Source: Aurantibacillus circumpalustris (GTDB lineage: Bacteria; Bacteroidota; Bacteroidia; B-17B0; Aurantibacillaceae). From it: a stretch of 64,000 nt of DNA. Made by a program: the position numbers and the translations under genes. The stretch is from NCBI RefSeq assembly GCF_029625215.1, contig NZ_CP121197.1:4464001-4528000 (forward strand). Reading direction: 5' to 3'. The notes beneath the pieces are model-generated. The model ran no database searches. It was not told the DNA's origin and was given only the letters and a program-made list of their open reading frames with translations. Positions 9,823-18,531 of this stretch are shown in pieces; position 1 is the stretch's first letter, and each line of letters begins with the position of its first letter.

Positions 9823-11862
9823 TTAGCGTAAAAGCAACACGTTTCCTTTCATCTGCATGTATTCACCGCGAGCGTTCTTGTAATCGATTAAATATACATA
9901 TACGTCGGGGGTACAATTTGAGCCGTCCCAGGCTTTTGTATCGTCGTTTGTTTCAAATACTTTTTTTCCCCAGCGATTAAAAACGCTGACATGATAATCG
10001 GTTTTTTCAATAAAATGTGTAATGGGTAACCATGTTGTATTTACACCTCGCGGCGCAAAAGCATTTGGTACATAAATATTCCCTTCCATATAAACAGCCA
10101 CCGGATTAGAACTACTCAATTCGAGTATACCATAGATATTTCCAATTCCTTCAACAGCCTGCACAACGTATTCTATCTTTGCTCCTTGTGAGGCTGCACC
10201 TTCAATATTGTCGGTATAAGTTGTGGTGAGGGCATCGGTAGTACCTACTAGCGCGTTGTTAAAATCATCATTAATAACTCTCAAAACATTGTAACCTGCT
10301 ATTCCCCCATTAAATCCTTCGTACTCACTCCAACTAAGTTGTTTAGAAAAGATCTCCGCTTCATCACTGTGTACTTTCAGAAAAATTGTTTTAGCCACAT
10401 TGCTTGAATCTCTCGGATTACCACAGCTATCTTTTACTAAAGCTCTGTAGTAATAACTTCTTAAATGTGGCTTAACAGTTTTATCCTCGTAGGAATAGTT
10501 TGCAAGACCTGTAAATGGGATAAAAGCAATTTCTTTAAAATCATTTTTGGTTTCTGAACGTTGTATAGTTACGCCTTGATACCTTCTTGTATCGTCGACG
10601 TAAACACCCACATCAATAGAGGACTCATTTTTTACAGATGCTGTTTTTAAATAAAGATATTGTGGCCCGTCTACTTGACCAGAAAAAAAACACGTACGAT
10701 TTGAGGAGGCCGTAATGGTTTGCCGTTCATTTACAACACGCACAAAATAACAAACATTCTTGCCTGGTGCGACACCCTTGTGGACAAAATTTGTATCCTT
10801 TGTTTCTCCTACCACTTGAAAAGCGCTATTGTTAACAGAACAGTAGATTTTATATTTTCCAGTTGTTTCCAAAAACACACCTTTAATATCTGACCAAATG
10901 TATTTATTCCAACTTAATTTAGTTGAGTAGGCACAACGGTCATACTCGGGTTGTAAAAACATGGTGCGTATCTGATAGTTCACACTACTTCCATTTCCAC
11001 AGGAATCCTTTGCCTGAACAAAAACCCCTATTGCTATTGAATTAGCTGTTGGTGTAGTATACGTATAGGAAGTGTTTTCCCTGCCCTTAAGGCTATCGAT
11101 ATAGCTATTTATTGCGCCATTACCACCATTGTAATAAATGTCGTATTGATTAATATCCTTATCTATTGGTATTTGCCAGCCAATAACTGTTTGTCCGTTT
11201 GACAACACACTAATAGAATCGACATAAGGCCTTTCAGGTTTTTTAATATTTACATAATCTCCCATTAATAAATTAGATAGAGAAACACAGCCACTATTAT
11301 CGGCTAAGCTTACTTGGTAATTCATTTTTGCATTACAAACCGTTATTGTATCAGGATAAAGAGTGCCAGTACCGGCAGTTAAAATATTCCAGGTACCTAG
11401 CGGGTATTCTTTATTCAAAACTAAATTTGTACTTGTGGAACTTAACTTAGGCGTGTGAATAGCGTTGTATTTAAACTCCTGTGTACCATTGTTAGTGTTC
11501 GTTAAACTATTTAAAAAAATACTTCTTAAAGTATCTGATGATATAGATGTATTGGGTGCACTTCCGTAATTGGCACGCAAGTAATAATAACAGCTTTGTG
11601 CAGTTGACACCGTTGTTGTATGAACAAATGTTGTTGTGTTTAGTGAATTTAGGTTCGTGGAAACAAGAGCAAAAGTCCCAGTTCTCAGGATCGAAAAATA
11701 AACGTCGTAAGATGTAAACTGATTACCTGGATCAGAAGGAGGAATCCAGGTTAACTTAACATCTCCGTTCGGCAATACTTCAAGGCAACGCAAATCGGGA
11801 GGATTTAACTGCCCAAACATTTTAGTAATGCAAAAAATAAATATGAATAGATGAAATTTCAA
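9823..11862 (-). CDS. T9SS type B sorting domain surface protein with fibronectin-like repeats
   Basis: The 679-residue protein has a signal peptide (1-17, ending KMFGQ), several fibronectin type III-like segments (recurring forms such as VKLTWIPPSDPGN, VIGWQIPIDKDINQYDIYY and KQLSWSEYEGFNGGIAGYNV) and a C-terminal gliding-motility-type domain (about 590-679). The latter has the canonical NIYVPNAFAPRGVN, VFNRWGKKVFETN and KAWDGSNC elements and ends KGNVLLLR. Type B C-terminal domains route proteins through the type IX secretion system to the surface or medium, as for SprB-like adhesins. It is an adhesin-like protein with unknown ligand. The 288 bp upstream (11863-12150) contain no gene; only A/T-rich promoter-like DNA for the two divergent genes was seen. 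Confidence 0.92.
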   Translation of the reverse strand: MKFHLFIFIFCITKMFGQLNPPDLRCLEVLPNGDVKLTWIPPSDPGNQFTSYDVYFSILRTGTFALVSTNLNSLNTTTFVHTTTVSTAQSCYYYLRANYGSAPNTSISSDTLRSIFLNSLTNTNNGTQEFKYNAIHTPKLSSTSTNLVLNKEYPLGTWNILTAGTGTLYPDTITVCNAKMNYQVSLADNSGCVSLSNLLMGDYVNIKKPERPYVDSISVLSNGQTVIGWQIPIDKDINQYDIYYNGGNGAINSYIDSLKGRENTSYTYTTPTANSIAIGVFVQAKDSCGNGSSVNYQIRTMFLQPEYDRCAYSTKLSWNKYIWSDIKGVFLETTGKYKIYCSVNNSAFQVVGETKDTNFVHKGVAPGKNVCYFVRVVNERQTITASSNRTCFFSGQVDGPQYLYLKTASVKNESSIDVGVYVDDTRRYQGVTIQRSETKNDFKEIAFIPFTGLANYSYEDKTVKPHLRSYYYRALVKDSCGNPRDSSNVAKTIFLKVHSDEAEIFSKQLSWSEYEGFNGGIAGYNVLRVINDDFNNALVGTTDALTTTYTDNIEGAASQGAKIEYVVQAVEGIGNIYGILELSSSNPVAVYMEGNIYVPNAFAPRGVNTTWLPITHFIEKTDYHVSVFNRWGKKVFETNDDTKAWDGSNCTPDVYVYLIDYKNARGEYMQMKGNVLLLR

Positions 11863-12150
11863 ATTATCTGTAATTCGTTGAAATTATAGTGTGCTTTTTA
11901 TGATATAAAATTGATTTTAGCTCTCTTTTCTTCCAAAACATACTGTTTTCAACACTTATAACGAATAAAATTACTCTTTATTTTACTCCTTAAAATTTAA
12001 AGTTTGCTAATTTCTTAGTGTTAGATTGTTATTAAATACCTCAAAGTGAGGCTGATTCATAAATTATTCGTACCTTCGTTCGATACCCACGTATATGTTT
12101 TCACACAGTAATTAAACAGATTAAAAATTATAGAATATTCATTTGTTAAT

Positions 12151-12564
12151 TTGAAAAAACTCTGCTTCATACTCTTATTTATACTGGGATCTGCCATTTA
12201 TACTGATTGCTATTCTCAAATAGGAGGCAGGAAGACAGAAAAACGTATAAAGACTAAAAAAAGGGGTAACCACATTCTTACTCAATACAAAAGTCATGGT
12301 CATGCCGATAAATTCGCAAAAGGAAATAATGGAAGAAGAGGCCGCTTAGCGAGATTATTCCGAAAAAAACAACCTTCGTGGGTGTATAAATCATCTGGAT
12401 CAAAAAGAAGTGCCTTCAGAGCCAACCAATACTTATTAACGCGAAGTCGCTCAAGTGGCAAAATTGATAATGCTGATGTATTAGATAGGCAAAACGGAAA
12501 GAGATCCAAGTCTCGCGTGAAGGGAAATAGAATCTTTCGTTTTAAAAAATATAAATCCCGATAA
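12151..12564 (+). CDS. Small secreted, highly basic hypothetical protein
   Basis: The 137-residue protein has a clear signal peptide (residues 1-22, ending TDCYSQ) and a mature part dominated by Arg, Lys, Gly and Ser. Stretches such as KTEKRIKTKKRGNH, RRGRLARLFRKKQPS and KRSKSRVKGNRIFRFKK show it. It starts with TTG at 12151; no in-frame ATG or GTG precedes it. A TACCTTCG sequence near 12071-12078 resembles the Bacteroidota -7 element TAnnTTTG. Its stop codon lies inside a Rho-independent terminator, which supports a real expressed gene. Similar small basic secreted proteins exist in Bacteroidota without assigned function; binding to anionic surface polymers or nucleic acids is conceivable but only inferred from charge. 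Confidence 0.7.
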   Translation: MKKLCFILLFILGSAIYTDCYSQIGGRKTEKRIKTKKRGNHILTQYKSHGHADKFAKGNNGRRGRLARLFRKKQPSWVYKSSGSKRSAFRANQYLLTRSRSSGKIDNADVLDRQNGKRSKSRVKGNRIFRFKKYKSR

Positions 12565-12580
12565 TCCTTCGGGATTTTTT
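12554..12580 (+). terminator. Rho-independent terminator
   Basis: AATCCCGA (12554-12561) pairs with TCGGGATT (12569-12576) and is followed by T residues to 12580. The stop codon TAA at 12562-12564 is in the loop. It ends the small basic protein transcript 20 bp before purD. Confidence 0.8.
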
Positions 12581-12600
12581 ATTTTTACACTTTATTAATT

Positions 12601-13881
12601 ATGAACGTTTTAATTTTAGGATCAGGAGGCAGAGAGCATGCTTTTGCCTGGAAAGTTGCTCAAAGTAAACTATTGGAAAATCTTTACATTGCACCTGGAA
12701 ACGCAGGCACAGCGCATTGTGGAACAAATGTGGCAATTGGAGTAAATGACTTTGAAGCAATCAAAAATCTGGTATGGGAAAAAAATATTGACTTGGTTTT
12801 GGTTGGCCCAGAAGATCCTTTAGTAAACGGTATTCACGATTTCTTTTTAAGCGATGATGTACTAAAAGATATTCCAGTTATTGGACCTAAAAAAGATGGG
12901 GCTCAACTAGAAGGAAGTAAAGATTTCAGCAAACAGTTTATGATAAAGCATAGCGTGCCAACTGCCGCGTATGCTACTTTTACAAAAGAAAACATCAAAG
13001 AATCAGACGCTTTTTTAGAATCTTTAAAACCTCCTTATGTTTTAAAAGCCGACGGTTTAGCTGCAGGCAAAGGAGTGTTAATACTTGATAGCCTGGAAGA
13101 AGCAAAAGCAGAATTAAAAAAAATGATTCTGGATTCTAAATTTGGTAACGCAGGAAGCAAAGTGGTGATTGAAGAGTTTTTGAAAGGTATTGAATTGTCT
13201 GTATTTGTTTTGACCGATGGAAAATCATACAAAATTCTACCAGCCGCAAAAGATTATAAACGTATTGGTGAAGGTGATACCGGTTTAAATACAGGCGGAA
13301 TGGGAGCTGTGAGTCCAGTGCCATTTGCAGACGAAGCTTTCATTAAAAAGGTGGAAGAAAAAGTTGTGAAGCCAACTATTGCTGGTTTAAATAAAGAAGG
13401 TATTGATTACCGCGGTTTTATTTTTATTGGATTAATGAATTGTGATGGTGAACCACGCGTAATCGAATACAATTGCCGAATGGGTGATCCGGAAACAGAA
13501 GTGGTAATTCCGCGTATAAAATCTGATCTTTTAGATTTATTAAACGGGGTTGCGACACAAACACTCGATCAAAAAAATTACGAAACCGTACCTGAAATAG
13601 CTACCACGGTTGTGATGGTAAGTGGCGGATATCCTGGAGATATCGAAAAAGGAAAAACTGTAAGTGGTTTAAATGATGCCGGAGATTCTCTGATTTTTCA
13701 TTCAGGAACCAAACAAGAAGATGAAAATGTGTTAACCAACGGTGGTCGCGTTTTTGCAATTACTTCTTTTGGAAGAAGTATTGAAGACGCTGTAAAAAAG
13801 AGTTTTATTACTGCCGAAAAAATAAAATACGAAGGCAAATATTACAGAAAAGATATTGGGAAAGATTTAATGATGTATTAA
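12601..13881 (+). CDS. purD: Phosphoribosylamine-glycine ligase
   Basis: A 426-residue ATP-grasp enzyme that joins glycine to 5-phosphoribosylamine in purine synthesis (cytosol). Visible features are the N-terminal VLILGSGGREHAFAWKV loop, the VGPEDPLVNGI segment, ATP-grasp stretches (PPYVLKADGLAAGKGVLIL) and the signature region YRGFIFIGLMN followed by EYNCRMGDPETEVVIPR. Length is normal. It heads a co-directional run into the cytochrome c maturation genes, with only 4 bp to ccmB, which suggests shared transcription. Confidence 0.97.
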   Translation: MNVLILGSGGREHAFAWKVAQSKLLENLYIAPGNAGTAHCGTNVAIGVNDFEAIKNLVWEKNIDLVLVGPEDPLVNGIHDFFLSDDVLKDIPVIGPKKDGAQLEGSKDFSKQFMIKHSVPTAAYATFTKENIKESDAFLESLKPPYVLKADGLAAGKGVLILDSLEEAKAELKKMILDSKFGNAGSKVVIEEFLKGIELSVFVLTDGKSYKILPAAKDYKRIGEGDTGLNTGGMGAVSPVPFADEAFIKKVEEKVVKPTIAGLNKEGIDYRGFIFIGLMNCDGEPRVIEYNCRMGDPETEVVIPRIKSDLLDLLNGVATQTLDQKNYETVPEIATTVVMVSGGYPGDIEKGKTVSGLNDAGDSLIFHSGTKQEDENVLTNGGRVFAITSFGRSIEDAVKKSFITAEKIKYEGKYYRKDIGKDLMMY

Positions 13882-13885
13882 AACA

Positions 13886-14536
13886 ATGTTAGGCGCCCTT
13901 ATAAAAAAAGAATTTCTTCTTGAATTTCGCCAAAAATCAACCATTGGCGGAGTTTTGGTGTATGTTATCGGAACCATTTTTGTAAGTGCTTTGTGTTTTA
14001 AAGGTAAACTCGATAAACCAACCTGGAACGCCCTATTTTGGGTAATCACCTTGTTCACTTCCGTTACCATCAGTGGAAAAAGTTTCCTAAAAGAAACTGG
14101 CGGACAAGCCCTCTTTAATTTTCTGCATTACAGCCCACAACAATTTATTATCGCTAAAATTCTCTACAACATGGTGTTTATGCTGTGTTTGAGTTTTATC
14201 ACATTTTTCTTTTACGCTTTTTTTATTAAAAACGAGGTAGAAAATATGAGTTTGTTTTTTATTGTGCTCATTTTGGCTTCTACAGGATTAGCAGGTGTGT
14301 TAAGCTTAATGAGTGCTATTTCTAGTAAAGCTAGTGGCAATTTTGCCATCATGAGCATTTTAAGTTTTCCAGTAATAATGCCTCTTATTTTGGTAGTTAT
14401 TCGTCTGAGCAAACAAGCTGTAGATGGTATCGAATGGGCCGGTGTTGGTTTAGATTTTATTGTGATTTTGGGTGCTTTAAATGTTTTAACTCTGGCACTT
14501 TCTTTCCTATTATTTCCCTATCTTTGGCGCGATTAA
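13886..14536 (+). CDS. ccmB: Cytochrome c maturation permease CcmB
   Basis: The 216-residue membrane protein starts with the conserved amphipathic LIKKEFLLEFRQKSTIGG and has about six membrane helices. It is the permease partner of the CcmA ATPase in the CcmABCD complex that releases haem-loaded CcmE in the inner membrane. The TSVTISGKSFLKE segment fits the family. It lies 4 bp after purD and ahead of ccmC. No ccmA is present in this window, so the ATPase must be encoded elsewhere if the system works. Confidence 0.9.
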   Translation: MLGALIKKEFLLEFRQKSTIGGVLVYVIGTIFVSALCFKGKLDKPTWNALFWVITLFTSVTISGKSFLKETGGQALFNFLHYSPQQFIIAKILYNMVFMLCLSFITFFFYAFFIKNEVENMSLFFIVLILASTGLAGVLSLMSAISSKASGNFAIMSILSFPVIMPLILVVIRLSKQAVDGIEWAGVGLDFIVILGALNVLTLALSFLLFPYLWRD

Positions 14537-14550
14537 TTCTATGTTTAGAT

Positions 14551-14630
14551 TCTAGTCGTAAGTCAATAGTCGAAAGTCTCGAATGAGTTTATCCGACTAG
14601 CTTCTTTCGACTAACATCTATCGACTATTG
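14551..14630. repeat. TCGACTA/TAGTCGA intergenic repeat
   Basis: The 94-bp spacer between ccmB and ccmC consists of short inverted units: AATAGTCGAAAG (about 14562-14573), then CTTTCGACTAACATC and ATCGACTATTG up to the ccmC start. The left unit CAATAGTCGA pairs with the right TCGACTATTG (14621-14630). This is repetitive intergenic DNA inside an operon; function unknown. Confidence 0.6.
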
Positions 14631-15290
14631 ATGAAACACTGGTATAAAATACTTTCTGTAATTCTCATTTTTTACACACTGGTGTGGGGTCTTTTAAACA
14701 CTGTGCCTCGCTTGGATATTCTCAACGAAACAATTAGAAACGTTTATTATCACGTGCCCATTTGGTTTGCCATGTTGTTTATGATGACCGTTTCACTCAT
14801 TCAAAGTATTCGTGCTTTATCAAAAACAGATCTTTTAAATGATTCAAAAGCTTATAATGCCGCGCGCGTAGGATTCTTCTTTAGTTTACCCGGACTGGCA
14901 ACAGGTTCCATTTGGGCAAAGTACACATGGGGAACCTGGTGGACTTTTCAAGATCCCAAATTAAATGGAGTGGCCATTAGTATTCTCATTTACCTCGCTT
15001 ATTTTATTTTACGTTTTTCGATTGATGACGAATTAAAACGTGCGCGCATTTCAGCGGTGTACAATGTGTTTGCTTTTGTGATGATGAATGTTTTTATCAT
15101 GATACTTCCGCGCTTAACAGATTCGCTGCATCCTGGAAATGGCGGAAATCCAGCTTTTGCAAAATACGATTTAAATGATGGTATGCGCATGGTGTTTTAT
15201 CCGGCAGTAATTGGCTGGATTCTTTTTAGCTACTGGTTATTCGAAATTAAAAACAGAATTAGTTTTATTAAAAACAAAATAGATGATTAA
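14631..15290 (+). CDS. ccmC: Haem exporter/haem-handling protein CcmC
   Basis: A 219-residue, six-helix member of the haem-handling protein family. The Trp-rich (WWD) motif is visible as WAKYTWGTWWTFQDPK, flanked by conserved His residues (YYHVPIWF and LHPGNGG). CcmC binds haem and loads it onto CcmE in the inner membrane. A TTG precedes the ATG by one codon; the ATG at 14631 is chosen. It overlaps ccmD by 8 bp, showing tight operon linkage. Confidence 0.93.
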   Translation: MKHWYKILSVILIFYTLVWGLLNTVPRLDILNETIRNVYYHVPIWFAMLFMMTVSLIQSIRALSKTDLLNDSKAYNAARVGFFFSLPGLATGSIWAKYTWGTWWTFQDPKLNGVAISILIYLAYFILRFSIDDELKRARISAVYNVFAFVMMNVFIMILPRLTDSLHPGNGGNPAFAKYDLNDGMRMVFYPAVIGWILFSYWLFEIKNRISFIKNKIDD

Positions 15291-15510
15291 GAAAGTTCTA
15301 GGTTTATTGTTTATCTGTGTGTCGTTGCTCTCACAAGCGCAGCAGGTTGTAACGAACGACTCGCCTCAAATGGCAGATGCATTCAGACAAGAAGGAAAAA
15401 TTTACGTTGTGATTGCAGTAATCGCTCTTATTTTTTTAGCCTTGGTTTGTTTTTTAATCTACATTGAACGTAAAGTGAAAAAAATAGAAGACAAAGTTTT
15501 TAAAGGCTAA
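15283..15510 (+). CDS. ccmD: CcmD-like small membrane protein
   Basis: The 75-residue protein has an N-terminal hydrophobic stretch that resembles a signal peptide (residues 1-18, ending SQAQQ), a second membrane helix (about 40-62) and a basic tail (ERKVKKIEDKVFKG). Size, position between ccmC and ccmE, and the 8-bp overlap with ccmC all fit CcmD, the small subunit that aids release of CcmE from CcmABC. Sequence conservation in CcmD is poor, so the call rests largely on context. Confidence 0.75.
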   Translation: MIKKVLGLLFICVSLLSQAQQVVTNDSPQMADAFRQEGKIYVVIAVIALIFLALVCFLIYIERKVKKIEDKVFKG

Positions 15511-15544
15511 CATCAAAATTTAGAAACGATCTAGAATTTATAAA

Positions 15545-15931
15545 ATGAAAAAATTACACATCTTAGGAATCATAGTTATTGCAGTTGCAATTGGAGTGAT
15601 TTTTGTTTCGTTAAAAAATACAAGCACTTACGCTGATTTCACCGAAGCCGTTTCAAACCCCGATAAAGAATTTCATGTTGTTGGTAAATTAGATAAAGAT
15701 CAACCTCAAATTTATGATCCTAAAATTAACCCTGATGAATTTTTGTTTAGCATGATCGACAACAAAGGAGTGATCAAACAAGTTGTTCTGCATAAAAGCA
15801 AACCACAAGATTTTGAAAAGAGTGAACAAATTGTTTTAATTGGAAAAATGCAAGGCGATAATTTTCATGCAAATGATATTTTAATGAAGTGCCCAAGTAA
15901 ATACAACGAGGGCGCACAGCAACTAAACTAA
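15545..15931 (+). CDS. ccmE: Haem chaperone CcmE, CxxxY variant
   Basis: A 128-residue protein with one N-terminal membrane anchor (residues 5-22) and a periplasmic OB-fold domain. CcmE binds haem covalently and passes it to the CcmF ligase. Classical CcmE uses HxxxY; here the same position reads C116-P-S-K-Y120 (preceded by NDILMK), that is CxxxY. This Cys variant defines system I*, described from archaea and some bacteria such as Desulfovibrio, which also lacks CcmH. No CcmH or CcmG is seen here, in agreement. It lies between ccmD and ccmF, 8 bp ahead of the latter. Confidence 0.92.
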   Translation: MKKLHILGIIVIAVAIGVIFVSLKNTSTYADFTEAVSNPDKEFHVVGKLDKDQPQIYDPKINPDEFLFSMIDNKGVIKQVVLHKSKPQDFEKSEQIVLIGKMQGDNFHANDILMKCPSKYNEGAQQLN

Positions 15932-15939
15932 AATTCTAT

Positions 15940-18531
15940 ATGAACAACATTGAATACGCCGATGAACGTTTGTGGGCAGGGAATTTAGGAAACGGATTTA
16001 TTGTTCTCTCTTTTGTAGCGGCGCTTCTTTCATGTTTGAGTTTTTATTTTTCATTTAAAGATTCTAGTCTTCTAAAATTAGCACGCTTCTCTTTTAATCT
16101 TCATGGATTTTCAGTTCTTGGAATCATAGGAACTTTATTCTATATGTTGCTTAATCATTTTTTTGAGTACCAGTATGTTTGGCAGCACAGCAATAGTACA
16201 ATGGATATGAAGTACATTCTATCCTGCTTTTGGGAAGGACAAGAAGGTAGTTTTCTATTATGGACTTTCTGGAATGTAGTTTTAGGTTTACTTCTTAAAA
16301 GACAATTAAAAGGTGGGGAATGGGAAGTACCAGTAATGACCATATTCGCACTCGTTCAGGTTTTTTTAGCGAGCATGATTCTCGGTGTTTATATGTTCGA
16401 TTACAAAATTGGAAGCAATCCTTTTTTATTGATGAAAGAACATTCCGAATTTAGAAATCTACCTTTTGTATTAGCCGCGAAATATGAGTCCACTGCACGA
16501 GGTTTAAATCCATTATTAATGAATTATTGGATGACAATTCATCCACCAACTTTATTTTTAGGCTTTGCCTCCACCCTAGTACCATTTGCATTTTCTATTG
16601 CAGCACTCTGGAATAAACAATATACGAAATGGCAAAGCATTGCATTGCCCTGGACTTATTTTGGAATATTAATATTAGGTGTTGGTATTTTAATGGGTGG
16701 TGCTTGGGCTTACGAAGCGCTTAGTTTTGGCGGCTTCTGGGCTTGGGATCCTGTAGAGAATGCTTCTTTGGTGCCTTGGTTAGTTTTAGTAGCCGCTGGT
16801 CACACCATGATTATTAATAAAAATAAAGGAGGTTCACTATTCACGACGCATTTTTTAACCATCAGTAGTTTTTTATTAGTACTCTATTCTACATTCTTAA
16901 CGAGAAGCGGTGTACTCGGAAACGCTTCTGTACATGCATTTACAGACTTAGGCATGACTGGCCAATTGGTTATGTACGTTCTCACATTCATACTTATTAG
17001 TGTGGCTTTACTTGTTAGAAATGATTTATTTAGAGTATCGTATGTGGTGCTTTCATTCTTATTATTAGCTTTTGCATCCCTTTATGGATATAAAAGAATT
17101 ATTCTTTTAATTTGGATTTCATCCTCTGCCTTCATTACCGGACTATCTTACTATCTGTACTTCCCGAAAGAAAAAGAAGAAGAAGAACTTTTCTCACGTG
17201 AGTTTTGGATGTTTCTAGGTTCTTTAGTGTTGATTTTATCCTCATTGATCATTACCTACTTCACTTCCATACCTGTTATCAACAAATTATTTGGCACAGA
17301 GTATGCCCCACCAAAAGTGCCTGTCTATAATGAATGGATGGTTCCATTTGCAATTCTATTAATGTTATTAATTGCAGCAGCGCAGTTTTTAAAATATAAA
17401 AAAACGGAGTCGTGTAAATTTTTAAAACGTATTTCCTATACTTTTATTTTGGCACTTTTATTTGGTACAATATGTTCTATTCCTTTTTACTTTCTGAATA
17501 ACTTTGCTAATGGAAGTGGTGAAGAAAAATGGAACCTGATTAGTTACGCACTTCTACTTACCACGGCTCTTTTTGCAGCCTTTGCTAACGCTGATTATTT
17601 TATCACCATTTTAAAAGGAAAAATTTCTAAAAGCGGGGCTGCAATAGCGCACATTGGTTTTGCATTGATTATGATCGGTGCATTAATTTCTACTTCTAAA
17701 AAAGTAGTGCTTTCTAAAAATACGGCTGAAAGAAAAGTTTCTTCATTAGGTGCAGACTACGACGATAAAAAAAGTATTCTTCTCACTCAAGGTGACACGC
17801 TTCCAATGGGCCCCTATCTTGTTACCTATACTGGCAAATACCGCGAAGGAATTGATGTGTATTTTAAAGTTGATTACCTTAAATTAAATAAAAACAATAA
17901 ACCCGAATTAGATTTTACTCTTGAACCTCATGTGCAAGATAATCCTCGAATGGGCAAGTCGCCAGAACCAGATACAAAACATTATTTAGATAGAGATATT
18001 TATACGCATGTGACCTGGGCTGATTTAAATATTGATACCAACAAAACAAAAAATGACGCCTTTACCTCTGCTAAAAATTACATTGGTCACGTGGGAGATA
18101 CCATTTTCTCAAGCAATGCCATTATAGTCATTGATTCTTTACGAAGTAATCTCAGTAAGTCTGAATACGAAAAAAATGATTCATACCTTGAAGTAACAGC
18201 CGTTTTACGTTGCGTTGATGTCCGTTCACAAGTATATTTTGCACATCCTAAATTTATTATTCAAAACAATGTTGTTATTCCTAAAGAAGATCTTGTAGAT
18301 GAATTGGGTCTAAAATTAGTTTTCTGGAAAATAAATCCTGAAGAAGGAACAGTTGAGATTACGTTAAGCGAGCGACTGAGTAATGCAAGAGACTTTTTTG
18401 TGATGGAAGCTTATGTTTTCCCTTACATCAATGTGTTGTGGATCGGCTGTTTGATTATGGCGATTGGCACGGCAATAGCCATTTTGGAAAGAATTCGTAA
18501 ATTCAAATTACAAAAAGAAGTAAAAACCTAA
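15940..18531 (+). CDS. ccmF: Cytochrome c haem lyase subunit CcmF
   Basis: The 863-residue membrane protein is the haem ligase of system I, attaching haem from CcmE to apocytochrome c. It has more than ten membrane helices, and the WWD motif is visible as FGGFWAWDPVENASLVPWLV, with nearby His-containing conserved loops (MTIHPPTLFLGF). It is longer than E. coli CcmF (about 650), mainly through a large periplasmic region before the final membrane helix (about residues 590-830). It overlaps the following DUF2520 gene by 1 bp (TAATG). Confidence 0.95.
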   Translation: MNNIEYADERLWAGNLGNGFIVLSFVAALLSCLSFYFSFKDSSLLKLARFSFNLHGFSVLGIIGTLFYMLLNHFFEYQYVWQHSNSTMDMKYILSCFWEGQEGSFLLWTFWNVVLGLLLKRQLKGGEWEVPVMTIFALVQVFLASMILGVYMFDYKIGSNPFLLMKEHSEFRNLPFVLAAKYESTARGLNPLLMNYWMTIHPPTLFLGFASTLVPFAFSIAALWNKQYTKWQSIALPWTYFGILILGVGILMGGAWAYEALSFGGFWAWDPVENASLVPWLVLVAAGHTMIINKNKGGSLFTTHFLTISSFLLVLYSTFLTRSGVLGNASVHAFTDLGMTGQLVMYVLTFILISVALLVRNDLFRVSYVVLSFLLLAFASLYGYKRIILLIWISSSAFITGLSYYLYFPKEKEEEELFSREFWMFLGSLVLILSSLIITYFTSIPVINKLFGTEYAPPKVPVYNEWMVPFAILLMLLIAAAQFLKYKKTESCKFLKRISYTFILALLFGTICSIPFYFLNNFANGSGEEKWNLISYALLLTTALFAAFANADYFITILKGKISKSGAAIAHIGFALIMIGALISTSKKVVLSKNTAERKVSSLGADYDDKKSILLTQGDTLPMGPYLVTYTGKYREGIDVYFKVDYLKLNKNNKPELDFTLEPHVQDNPRMGKSPEPDTKHYLDRDIYTHVTWADLNIDTNKTKNDAFTSAKNYIGHVGDTIFSSNAIIVIDSLRSNLSKSEYEKNDSYLEVTAVLRCVDVRSQVYFAHPKFIIQNNVVIPKEDLVDELGLKLVFWKINPEEGTVEITLSERLSNARDFFVMEAYVFPYINVLWIGCLIMAIGTAIAILERIRKFKLQKEVKT

